Shown here: positions 23,858-31,449 of the stretch, one piece after another
How the letters are laid out: each line of letters opens with the position of its first letter
Numbering within the stretch: the stretch's first letter is position 1
From: Eikenella sp963515595
Lineage (GTDB): Bacteria; Pseudomonadota; Gammaproteobacteria; Burkholderiales; Neisseriaceae
DNA: 64,000 nt
Reading direction: 5' to 3'
NCBI GenBank assembly: GCA_963515595.1
Contig: CAUPYH010000001.1
Span: 1-64,000, forward strand
Position numbers and translations under genes: made by a program
The notes under the pieces: generated by a model
The model's database searches: none
What the model was told of the DNA's origin: nothing
The model's input: only the letters and a program-made list of their open reading frames with translations

Positions 23858-25282
23858 CTATAAATAGAGGTCTACCACCATGCCGACCACGTGCAGGCCG
23901 TTCACTACGTCGGATGGGATGCGCACGTCCAGCATGTTCACGTTTTGCTGGTCGCGCTCCACGATGAGGTTGGGCAGGTTGGCTTCCACCTGCTCCAAAA
24001 TCTCCAGCTCCTCGCAGCGCATCAGCACGTCGATAAGCTCGCTGCGCACCCGTGCCGGGGTTTTGTCGGAGAGTTTTTCACGCGGAAAGCGCAAGGCCAC
24101 GCGCTGGATGCAGGCTTTGCTCACGTAAATCAGGGTACGCACGGTGGTTACGTCCAGCAGGCTCTCGTCGGCGGTGCCGTTGGCGGTTTTGGTGTAGGTG
24201 GTAATCGCCCGCACAATCTGCGCCCGGCTGCCGTCCGGGCTGGTTTCCACCGGCGCCACGCCGTTGTAGAGTGCGTTTTCTTGCTCGGTACGCATGGTTT
24301 TGTCTTTGCTGTCGCACAGGCCGATGCCTTCCAAGGCCAGCGTGTTCAACAGGCGGGCGGGGTCTTCTTCGCTCGCCATCACGGAGGCAAAAGCTGCCGC
24401 CAGTTCGCACGGCAGGCTGGGCGTACCGCGATACCAAGCGCAGAGCATAAAGCCGTTGTTGAGTTTGCCGGCCAAGGTGGTGGCGGTGGCCAATGTGCCG
24501 CTGTGGCCGTACACACCAATCGCCCAGCGTTTTTCTGTGGGCGCACCGACTTTTTCGAGGTGGGCGCGCAGTTTGAGCAGGTTGGCCTCGTCGCTGATAC
24601 CGCAGGCGATGATGTCGTGGCCGTCGGCAATCACGGCGGTGAGTGCGGGCTGGATATCGGGGTTGGCGTCGCCGCCCGCCATCGCGGTTACCGTGGTGCT
24701 GATGCCGGCGGCGGTGCAGGCCGCCAACAGGCGGATGGCATTGCCCTCGGTGCCTTTGTTTTTCGCGGTGATGGTCACCACGCCGGCGGCTTCGGCGGCA
24801 GATACGGGCAGGCCGGGCTGGGCGGCAATCGCAGCCTTGACGGCCTTGCCGACGGTATCGGCGCTGTCGCCGGCGGCCACGGGCACCATCAGCACGTCGG
24901 CATTGCCGATGCCCACGCGCAGCACACCCTGCGTGGTGGCGTTGCCGGTAATGGTGATTTTGCCTGCGGCGGCCACGCCGGCGCTGTTGTCGGCCAGCGT
25001 GATGATGCTCAGGGCGGCATTGGCATAGGCTTTAATGGCGGCATCGGCCATCAAATGTGCCTGACTGCCCGCACCGTAGCGCTCGGCCACTTCGGCGGCG
25101 GAATACACATCCGTCAGGGCGGATACTGCGCCCAAGTCGGTGGTGTGCTGGGCAATCAACAGCACGCGCTGCCGATTGGTGGGCAGGTTGCGCATGGCGC
25201 GTTTGAGGTTCCATTCGGCGTACACGCCGGGTTTGCGCGTAGATGCCGGGATTTTGTCAAAACTGATGTTGGCGCTGGCCAT
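23858..25282 (-). CDS. Tail sheath protein (Mu gpL)
   Basis: 474 residues, the contractile sheath. MASANISFDKIPASTRKPGV, GVYAEWNLKRAM and the central insertion domain rich in Ala/Val/Thr (GKITITGNATTQGVLRVGIG) are as in Mu L. The C-terminal part contains RFPREKLSDKTPARVRSELI and DVRIPSDVVNGLHVVGMVVD, which form the conserved sheath core. Full length. Confidence 0.92.
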   Translation of the reverse strand: MASANISFDKIPASTRKPGVYAEWNLKRAMRNLPTNRQRVLLIAQHTTDLGAVSALTDVYSAAEVAERYGAGSQAHLMADAAIKAYANAALSIITLADNSAGVAAAGKITITGNATTQGVLRVGIGNADVLMVPVAAGDSADTVGKAVKAAIAAQPGLPVSAAEAAGVVTITAKNKGTEGNAIRLLAACTAAGISTTVTAMAGGDANPDIQPALTAVIADGHDIIACGISDEANLLKLRAHLEKVGAPTEKRWAIGVYGHSGTLATATTLAGKLNNGFMLCAWYRGTPSLPCELAAAFASVMASEEDPARLLNTLALEGIGLCDSKDKTMRTEQENALYNGVAPVETSPDGSRAQIVRAITTYTKTANGTADESLLDVTTVRTLIYVSKACIQRVALRFPREKLSDKTPARVRSELIDVLMRCEELEILEQVEANLPNLIVERDQQNVNMLDVRIPSDVVNGLHVVGMVVDLYL

Positions 25283-25479
25283 TATTTGCCTCCTTTGGCG
25301 GGTTTGGGATCAGGCTCGGATTCGGCCTCAGATTCGCGCACCAAGTCGCCGCACTCAAGGCAGCGCAGATAGTAGGCGCTCTCCTCCACGGCGACGGCCT
25401 GATGCTCGTCGATATAGCGGTGCGGCTCGCCTTCCTTCGGCACTTTCAGGCCGGCGGCGGCTTTTACCAAGATACTCAT
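25282..25479 (-). CDS. Mu gp38-like small tail protein (DUF2635)
   Basis: 65 residues, MSILVKAAAGLKVPKEGEPH followed by EESAYYLRCLECGDLV and a charged tail. This matches the DUF2635 protein that always precedes the sheath gene in Mu-like phages. It overlaps both neighbours by a few bases. Confidence 0.8.
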   Translation of the reverse strand: MSILVKAAAGLKVPKEGEPHRYIDEHQAVAVEESAYYLRCLECGDLVRESEAESEPDPKPAKGGK

Positions 25480-26156
25480 GGTGTCTCTCCTGTTTTAACT
25501 TCCGCCTCGATGGCGGGGGTGGGGTTGTCGGGCGGCGCGTGCACATGCAGGTTCGCGCCTTTCAGCTCGGGGTATGGCGGGCTGGTGGCCGCCTGATAGG
25601 TCACAAAGATTTGGTCGGGGTGCGGCGGGGGCGGCGGACTACCCGGCGGCGTGGGCGGCGGGATTTCCGGCCAGCGGCCGTTGTCCAACGCCTCCTCGAT
25701 CCAATGGGTGGCAAATTCACAGGCATACACGCTCATGGCTTCCTGCCGCTCCATTTTGCCGTTAAACAGGGTGCGCACCGCGCGCGGTTGCAGCTTGTCG
25801 ATGGACAAGCCCAAATCCTGATTGGCCAGCAGGCGGCGTACCGCGTAAATCAGTTGGTAGCTGCCGATTTCCCAGTGACCGATGCCGCCGGCACGGCTGG
25901 CTTCTTCGCTCCGTAGGGAGCGGGCGGCCACCATCACCACAAACTTGGCTTCGGCCTTGTGCTTGGTACGGCTGGTTTTTACGGCTTCGGTCTTGTCGAT
26001 GCCGGCAAAAGTCACCCAAGCGGCCGGCAACTGCTGCACCACCTGATACAGCCCCTCGTCGTCCAGCTCGCCGCCGTAGCTGTGCACGCCGGTAACCAGC
26101 TTGCCCAAGCCTTGACGCAGGCGCTGCACGATGGCAGCCTCAATAAGGGCGATCAC
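25476..26156 (-). CDS. Mu gp37-like tail completion protein (DUF1834)
   Basis: 226 residues. MIALIEAAIVQRLRQGLGKL, VQQLPAAWVTFAGIDK and YELIYAVRRLLANQDLGL-like segments match DUF1834 (Mu gp37). The C-terminal third is Pro-rich (PTPPGSPPPPPHPD), longer than usual. It overlaps gp36 by 17 bp. Confidence 0.85.
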   Translation of the reverse strand: MIALIEAAIVQRLRQGLGKLVTGVHSYGGELDDEGLYQVVQQLPAAWVTFAGIDKTEAVKTSRTKHKAEAKFVVMVAARSLRSEEASRAGGIGHWEIGSYQLIYAVRRLLANQDLGLSIDKLQPRAVRTLFNGKMERQEAMSVYACEFATHWIEEALDNGRWPEIPPPTPPGSPPPPPHPDQIFVTYQAATSPPYPELKGANLHVHAPPDNPTPAIEAEVKTGETP

Positions 26157-26562
26157 GGCCGAATACCTTTTGTTGCGGCTTGTTAAACATCACGGTGTCG
26201 CCGGTGCCGAGCTGGCCGTTTTCAGGCAGCCCGCTGATGGTGGCCGTGCCGCGCGCCACCTGCTTGAGGTAGTCGATGGCGTTTTTGTAGCGGGTGTCCA
26301 TGTCATCGTTGCCTTGGCGCATACCGGTGGCCAAGCGGTAGATGGCGATGTCGCAGCAGTACACCGTCAATAACCGCGGAATCTGCGGAAACGGCCGCGT
26401 ATAGCGGTTCAGGTAGCCGTCTATCTCTGCCGTGGCGTCCAATAGCGCCTGCTGCGCAATATCGGCATTGATTTGGCCGCGCCGCTCTAAGTCGGTGAGC
26501 TGCAACACGGTGTTGTCGCCGTAGCGCAGGCACAGTTCGTCGAGCGTGGCATAGCTAATCAT
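26140..26562 (-). CDS. Mu gp36-like head-tail connector protein (DUF1320)
   Basis: 140 residues. MISYATLDELCLRYGDNTVL, EIDGYLNRYTRPFPQIPRLL and YCCDIAIYRLATGMRQGNDD are the DUF1320/gp36 signature. It is probably an adaptor under the portal. Overlaps of 4 and 17 bp with its neighbours place it in the compact Mu head-tail joining block. Confidence 0.88.
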   Translation of the reverse strand: MISYATLDELCLRYGDNTVLQLTDLERRGQINADIAQQALLDATAEIDGYLNRYTRPFPQIPRLLTVYCCDIAIYRLATGMRQGNDDMDTRYKNAIDYLKQVARGTATISGLPENGQLGTGDTVMFNKPQQKVFGRDRPY

Positions 26563-27038
26563 TGCGGCACGTCCCCGTTATCGTCCGGCGCATCGGCCGG
26601 GCGGATTTCAAGATGCGGCTCGGCCAGCAGGCGCTGCCAATCTGCATCGCTCAATTCGCTGCGCTGTACCGTACGCCATTCATGGCGCACAAATTCCAAG
26701 CCGCAGCGGAAAAAGCGCTCGGTGCGTGAGCGCACGGCCACTGCATCGGCGGCAGGCGGTTCGGTTGGTTTTTCAGGTAGCCTGCCTGCATCGGCGGTGG
26801 GCTGCACAACGGCATCCTGTTCCAGCTGCTGTTCAACCGGCGCGGTTTCAGGCTGCGTGGCTTCAGGCGGGGTGTCGGGGTCTTGCTGCTGTTCCGGCTG
26901 GTTTTCGGGCAAGTTGTCCTGCGCCTCCGGCTGCTGCTCGGTTTGGTCGCCTTGCGCTTCTTGCTGCTCGGGTGGATTGTCCGGCGTGTCTTGCAGCGGC
27001 TTTTGCGCTGCATCGTCTTGGGGTTTGTTTTTTGCCAT
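26559..27038 (-). CDS. Mu gp35-like protein with a Gln/Pro-rich N terminus
   Basis: 159 residues. The first 90 are low-complexity Gln, Pro, Glu and Asp (PPEQQEAQGDQTEQQPEAQ). The last 60 (RTERFFRCGLEFVRHEWRTV, LSDADWQRLLAEPHLEI) form the conserved domain of the gp35 family. It lies between the major head gene and gp36. The role in Mu is not established. Confidence 0.75.
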   Translation of the reverse strand: MAKNKPQDDAAQKPLQDTPDNPPEQQEAQGDQTEQQPEAQDNLPENQPEQQQDPDTPPEATQPETAPVEQQLEQDAVVQPTADAGRLPEKPTEPPAADAVAVRSRTERFFRCGLEFVRHEWRTVQRSELSDADWQRLLAEPHLEIRPADAPDDNGDVPQ

Positions 27039-27054
27039 TTATTTGCTCCAAAAC

Positions 27055-27081
27055 GGCGGCTTTAAACCGGTTAAAGCCGCC
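27055..27081 (-). terminator. Hairpin between T and gp35
   Basis: GGCGGCTTTAA (27055-27065) and TTAAAGCCGCC (27071-27081) pair perfectly around ACCGG, followed on the minus strand by GTTTTGG. It may lower expression of genes after the abundantly made major head protein. Confidence 0.5.
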
Positions 27082-27091
27082 GCAAAAGGGG

Positions 27092-28006
27092 TTACAACAA
27101 CCACGGGCTAGCCACGACTTTGACCTTGTTGTGGTGCGGGTTGAATTTGCCGTTTTCGTATTTGTCGGGTTTGACAATCGAATTGGCCAAATCTTCCATG
27201 GTGCTGGGCACCAACAACACAGTCGGGCGGATGTCGAGCGGGCGGCCGCCGTCGCCTTTTTGACTGGCCATCGCGTTAAACACCTTCGCAAAGTTGTCCG
27301 GGGTCAGCTCCTCGGTGCTCATGCTGGCCATCTGTCAGAAGCCGAAGCCGGCATTGCAGCGGCCGTCCACGCCGTAGCGGTACTCGTTGCGCATAAATAC
27401 GCCTTCGTCATCGTCTTTGGTCATAGCACTGAGCTTCATCGGCTTGCGTTGCTGGAAGATCATCGGTTTGATGGCGCGGCTGGTATCCAGCAGATACCAC
27501 GGCGTGCCCTGCGTGCCGCCGGTGGCGGTGTACAGGTTCTTAACCAATGTCTTGTTGCCGGTGCCGTCCACTTTTTCAAATACCGGGTGGTCGGTATCGA
27601 AGAAGTTTTGGCCGTCGTAACACAGGGTGGCGTTGCCTTTTTTCAGCAGGCCGAACACCAATTCGTCGGCAAACACGGCGGCGGCACGGCCCAGCTCGGT
27701 TACCAGCGGCGCATAAATGCCGATGTTGTCGTCTTCAATATCGTTGCGGCTGACTTTGATGGAGCTCTCAAAATGCTTATTGGCAATCGCGTAAGCGTGT
27801 GCCTTCATGTCGTTGAACACACGGTCACCCACCCATTCGCGCAATGCCGGCGCCTGTCCGAGCCAGCCGTAGGTGTTGGAGGCGGTGGAAGACGGCACCA
27901 CGGTGGCAATTTCCGGGTATTGGCTCTTAGCCATTTGCAGGCCGTCCTGATAGTTCTTTTTAAAGCCGGTAAACAAAGCTTTAATTAAATCCGGGGTGAT
28001 AATCAT
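27092..28006 (-). pseudogene. Major head subunit (Mu gpT) interrupted by a TGA codon
   Basis: With readthrough the product is 304 residues, the length of Mu T. The N-terminal 223 residues (MIITPDLIKALFTGFKKNYQ to YGVDGRCNAGFGF) are followed by TGA at 27337-27335, then QMASMSTEELTPDNFAKVFN in the same frame. The family has Trp at this point (GFG-x-WQ), so TGG has become TGA. The C-terminal part (DGGRPLDIRPTVLLVPSTME) is needed for the capsid fold. No other damage is seen, and codon use is unchanged after the stop, so the mutation is probably recent. TGA followed by C is a leaky context, but full readthrough is unlikely. Confidence 0.85.
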
Positions 28007-28018
28007 CGGGGATTACTC

Positions 28019-28621
28019 CTATTTCTGTTTTGCATAGTCTTCGGCAGTGATGCCCAGCATGTCTGCCACTCTCGCCTCATCAGCGCTCAAACCTTTTTCC
28101 GCGGCAGCAGGCGGGATGCCGCCGGTCTGCGTGGCGCTTAGGGCGGCCAAAGGCTGCGCCGTGGCCAAAAAGTCGGCCAGCGCCTGCGGGTTGGATTTGC
28201 CCAAGCCTTCCGCCCATGCCTTTTGCGCCGGCAGCAGTCGGCCGTCGGAGAGGGCGGCGGTAATCAGTTGCGCGGTTTTTTCCGCCTCGTGCGCAGCCAG
28301 CTGCTGGCTCAGGGCGGCCACTTGTCGTTGCAAACCTTGCAGTGCCGACAGCGGCACCTGTTGCGAGGCGGCAGCGGTATTGGGTGCGCCGGTCTCGTCA
28401 TTGGCCGGCTGGCCTGCCGGTGCGGCAGGGGCGGCGGGCGGGTTCGGCTCGGCCGGTTTGTTTTCCGGCTTGGCTGCCTCTTTGGCGGCGGCCAAGGCTT
28501 CGGCCAGCTTTTTGCCGTCGGTGCTGCTTTGGATTTGCTGCATCGCGGCCAGCTGCTCCGCCTCGCTGGCGGTTTCAGGCAGCCCGAGCAGCGACAGCAT
28601 CAGCTTTTGTGCTTCGTTCAT
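28019..28621 (-). CDS. Internal-start scaffold protein (Mu Z-like)
   Basis: MNEAQKLMLSLLGLPETASE begins at 28621 in the same frame as the protease, with AAGGACG about 5 bases upstream. The 200-residue product would be the free scaffold that fills the prohead and is later cleaved. This nested arrangement is established for Mu I/Z; here it is inferred from the start signal. Confidence 0.65.
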   Translation of the reverse strand: MNEAQKLMLSLLGLPETASEAEQLAAMQQIQSSTDGKKLAEALAAAKEAAKPENKPAEPNPPAAPAAPAGQPANDETGAPNTAAASQQVPLSALQGLQRQVAALSQQLAAHEAEKTAQLITAALSDGRLLPAQKAWAEGLGKSNPQALADFLATAQPLAALSATQTGGIPPAAAEKGLSADEARVADMLGITAEDYAKQK

Positions 28622-29149
28622 TGCTTCGTCCTTTTGAGAGGGTTGGAGGGGGTTAAGTAATCGGGAGGCGGCAGCCAAGGCCACCGGGTCGAGTTGGTCA
28701 AGTGCCGGAGTGTTGGTGAGCGCTGGCGGCAACAGGCTAAGGATGTCGCCCGCAGGCGTGTACTGGAACACCGGCGAGATATAACGGTATTCGCCGCCGG
28801 CAATCCGCTGCTTGGCCGCAGCCGTCCACTGCACCTCGGCATACAGCCCTTTGCCGTCTATCCACTCGAAACCGGAGAGCCAGCCCGATGCCGGGTTAGG
28901 CTGTCCGTTTTGCGCGGTAAACAAGGTTTGGTGTTCGTAGTCCACCATCAGCCGCACCGGCCGCGTATTGAGTTCGACCACCAAGGCGGCTGCACGCTGC
29001 GGGCTCAAACGCCAAAACGGCGCATCTGCCGGGCGCCCGTCGTTGGCGCGGAACTCACCGGCGGGAATCAGCTGGATGCGCTGCGCCGCGCCGTCCACCG
29101 GGACGGAACAGGCAGCCAGTAAAAACGGGGGAGGGGTATGCTTGTTCAT
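28019..29149 (-). CDS. Mu gpI-like head maturation protease with scaffold tail
   Basis: 376 residues. The N-terminal 165 form the protease (CSVPVDGAAQRIQLIPAGEF, RPVRLMVDYEHQTLF, YAEVQWTAAAKQRIAGGEYR, YISPVFQY), as in Mu I. The C-terminal 200 residues are Ala/Gln/Glu-rich and helical (RQVAALSQQLAAHEAEKTAQ) and act as scaffold. An in-frame internal start at 28621 has its own AAGGA, so the scaffold is probably also made separately, like Mu Z. Confidence 0.88.
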   Translation of the reverse strand: MNKHTPPPFLLAACSVPVDGAAQRIQLIPAGEFRANDGRPADAPFWRLSPQRAAALVVELNTRPVRLMVDYEHQTLFTAQNGQPNPASGWLSGFEWIDGKGLYAEVQWTAAAKQRIAGGEYRYISPVFQYTPAGDILSLLPPALTNTPALDQLDPVALAAASRLLNPLQPSQKDEAMNEAQKLMLSLLGLPETASEAEQLAAMQQIQSSTDGKKLAEALAAAKEAAKPENKPAEPNPPAAPAAPAGQPANDETGAPNTAAASQQVPLSALQGLQRQVAALSQQLAAHEAEKTAQLITAALSDGRLLPAQKAWAEGLGKSNPQALADFLATAQPLAALSATQTGGIPPAAAEKGLSADEARVADMLGITAEDYAKQK

Positions 29150-29360
29150 GGCCGCATTGTGCAGCCGGAATTGGGGAAAAAATCTTTGAAGCGCCTCACT
29201 TGGTTTTGGCGCGGATGAAACAGCCGGCTGGGTGGCTGCGGTGCGATGGCTATAAAGAGGCTATAAAGCGCGTTTTTTAGCGGGGGTCTGGCGCGGGGAT
29301 ATACCAAACTATACCCAAGCCGTTTAAACGCCGTTTGGCGCGATTTTGGGCGGAGTGTCG

Positions 29361-29936
29361 TTAACTGCCTTTCGGTAGGCCGCAGACGGAGGCCAAATAG
29401 TCGCTCACCGTCTCCACCAGCTCGTGCTCGTCTTGCGGCGTGAGCTGCATAAACGGACGTGCCGGGATGCGGCTGCCGGGGTGCTTCACGCTTTTTACCG
29501 GATACGCCCCGGTGGCCCATGCCAGCGCCTTTTTGTGGCGCGGGTAAATCATGTGCGCGGCGGTTTGCCCGCCGAAGTTGTGGATGGCGGCATAGGCCAC
29601 ATTGGTTCCCACCCGCGCGCTATCGTTGTCGCTGGCCTCGGTGATGCTGTTGCGCAGGCGGCCGGTGTTTTGCAGGATTTTGTGGTTACGCACATGCTTG
29701 TCAAACCGCGCCTGCGATACCTGCCCGCGTTTCGTCAGCGCCCCGGCACGGGAGAGCTGGCTGCCCAGCTTCAGCCCCGCCCAAGCCGGGCGGCCTTGGT
29801 TGTTAAAGTTTTCATCCACCGCCTGATGCAGCCTGCCGGCAATCAGGCGCATCAGGCTGCCGCGCTGCTCCAATCCCTGCGCTGCGCGGCTGATGTTTTG
29901 CTGCAACTCTAACGTCTTGATTTCGATTTCGATCAT
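29361..29936 (-). CDS. Mu gpG-like virion morphogenesis protein
   Basis: 191 residues from MIEIEIKTLELQQNISRAAQ. NTGRLRNSITEASDNDSARV, GTNVAYAAIHNFGGQTAAHM and IPARPFMQLTPQDEHELVE match the phage virion morphogenesis (tail completion) family of Mu G. The start is uncertain because no clear ribosome site is seen, and an ATG 18 bp upstream is also in frame. The 211-bp gap between this gene and gpI holds no ORF I can support. Confidence 0.85.
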   Translation of the reverse strand: MIEIEIKTLELQQNISRAAQGLEQRGSLMRLIAGRLHQAVDENFNNQGRPAWAGLKLGSQLSRAGALTKRGQVSQARFDKHVRNHKILQNTGRLRNSITEASDNDSARVGTNVAYAAIHNFGGQTAAHMIYPRHKKALAWATGAYPVKSVKHPGSRIPARPFMQLTPQDEHELVETVSDYLASVCGLPKGS

Positions 29937-29958
29937 AGCTATACTGTAATTCACAAAT

Positions 29959-30056
29959 AGGGCGGGAGTTTCCTAATGTAATGCCGCAAGGCTAAGGCTA
30001 AAGGTTAAGCTCGTATCACGAGGTTATGATGTAGGTTCAAGTCCTACCACCGCCTT
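29959..30056 (+). other. tRNA-like sequence with a perfect T arm
   Basis: GTAGG-TTCAAGT-CCTAC (30031-30047) is a canonical T arm: 5-bp stem and a TTCRANY loop. GGGCGG near 29960 can pair with CCGCCT near 30050 as an acceptor-like stem. CTCG-TATCA-CGAG (30010-30022) forms a further hairpin like a long variable arm. No good D arm or anticodon arm is found and CCA is absent, so it is not a functional tRNA as read. It lies antisense between the head genes F and G. Confidence 0.35.
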
Positions 30057-30063
30057 ATTTACC

Positions 30064-31449
30064 CTATTTCAAATCCTTCCCGTGCAGCAGGACATATTTA
30101 GGCCAATCCGTGCCGGTTCTCTTAATTCTTGTTCCTGTATCCACCACATTCACAATCAGGTTTTCACGCTTGCCCGTAGTGGGATTTTTCGAGCGGCGGA
30201 AGCCGTCATAATCCATCTGCACCACCAGCTTATACAGATAATCCGCATCCGTCGGGTCTGCGTAAAAGTAGAGCAAAGACGGGTTGGTTTCGGCATTGGC
30301 CGCCGCCTCAAAATATACCGATAACGGCTGGCGGATATGGTCGGGCAAATGCTGCCAGAAATGTGCCGGCAGCGTCTTATCCACCCCGGTCTTAACCGAA
30401 CGTTGGGCATGGCGCACCAAGCTGTCCAATGAGGCAATAATCGCACTTTGCGGCAACGGCAGTTGCCGGCGGGCCAACTCATCCAAAGTGTGGAGGCCGA
30501 CCGCGCCGACAAATGCAGGCTGGTTCTGCGGCCGGTTGGCCGTAACCAACTTCTGATAGGCCTGATACAAATCATCGGCCACCGCCCGGCGCAAAATCAA
30601 GTTATCCAATGCCTGATTGACCGACATACTCGCCAACCGCGGCGGTAAATCCACCGCCCGTTGCATCTGCAACTGCCCCAACTGCGCCAAGTGCCGCTTG
30701 CCCACATTGCCGTCAAAGCCGCGGTCGGCCATAAAGGAGCGGCCGTCGGCCAAACGGATGGCGCGGGTCGGCTCGGTGTCGCCCGCTTTGTTCACCACGC
30801 GGTACACCTCTTCCAACCGCCCCTCGCTGTCGGCCACTTCCAGCCCGCGCCGGGTCAAATCGGCCGCGCTGTAGGCGGTTACCGTGCAGCGGCAGTTAAA
30901 GCCGTTGGGCGGGTAAAAGGTATCCCAAAACGGGTCGTCGATGTGATACACCTGCCCGTGCAGCTCGCGGTGCAGCGGGCGGGTGCGGTTGTCCATAACG
31001 GCGGTGTATTGCAGATAAGGCATAGCGGTACGGTTATCTTGCAGCTCCTGCCAACGCCCGGCCATATACGCATTTTGCATATTGGTGCGGTAAATCACCT
31101 CCAAGCGCTGCGGTGTGATGCCTTTGCCCAGCAGCTCGCCGGTGGCGGCGTCCACCATATCGCCGGCCTGATCCAGATGCAGCCCCTTAGCCGTCAGCTG
31201 CCGCTCCACCGCATCCCTAAATTTGGCAAACGGCGTGCCCTTGGCCGCCGATTCGCCCAGCGCGCGGTGGATGTCGGCCACCACATCCTGCCGGTAGATG
31301 CCGGCGATGGTCTGCGCCTTGGCCGCTGCTTGTTGCATCCGCTGCGGCCAATCGGTCGGCACCGTGTAGCCCAAAGTCTCAAAATAACGGATGGCACGCT
31401 CCGGCGGCAGGCCGAAGGCATAGGCCAAATCCACTTGATTAGCGCCCAC
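30064..31449 (-). CDS. Mu gpF-like head morphogenesis protein with a C-terminal nuclease-like domain
   Basis: 461 residues from a GTG at 31449 that overlaps the portal stop. The Mu F domain is clear: YRTNMQNAYMAGRWQELQDN, YTAVMDNRTRPLHRELHG and FYPPNGFNCRCTVTAYS (about residues 150-240). The final 75 residues (LLYFYADPTDADYLYKLVVQ, TGKRENLIVNVVDTG) resemble the PBECR nuclease-like domains often attached to this protein, which may act in the recipient cell or on competitors. That last call is tentative. Confidence 0.82.
   Translation of the reverse strand: MGANQVDLAYAFGLPPERAIRYFETLGYTVPTDWPQRMQQAAAKAQTIAGIYRQDVVADIHRALGESAAKGTPFAKFRDAVERQLTAKGLHLDQAGDMVDAATGELLGKGITPQRLEVIYRTNMQNAYMAGRWQELQDNRTAMPYLQYTAVMDNRTRPLHRELHGQVYHIDDPFWDTFYPPNGFNCRCTVTAYSAADLTRRGLEVADSEGRLEEVYRVVNKAGDTEPTRAIRLADGRSFMADRGFDGNVGKRHLAQLGQLQMQRAVDLPPRLASMSVNQALDNLILRRAVADDLYQAYQKLVTANRPQNQPAFVGAVGLHTLDELARRQLPLPQSAIIASLDSLVRHAQRSVKTGVDKTLPAHFWQHLPDHIRQPLSVYFEAAANAETNPSLLYFYADPTDADYLYKLVVQMDYDGFRRSKNPTTGKRENLIVNVVDTGTRIKRTGTDWPKYVLLHGKDLK

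Noticed and set aside
23891..25372. Long plus-strand frame of 493 codons opposite the tail sheath gene
   Set aside because: It mirrors the sheath gene codons (Gly/His/Val-rich) and has no recognisable domain or ribosome site.
744..27337. TGA recoded as tryptophan throughout
   Set aside because: TGA is used as the normal stop of several intact genes here (for example amidase, LptF, TerL of prophage 1), so the two Trp-position TGA codons are better explained as mutations.
26726..27988. Plus-strand frame of 420 codons opposite gp35 and T
   Set aside because: Antisense shadow; the sheath-to-head operon is clearly on the minus strand.
29959..30056. Functional phage tRNA
   Set aside because: Only the T arm is canonical; no acceptable D arm or anticodon arm and no CCA, so it is listed as tRNA-like.
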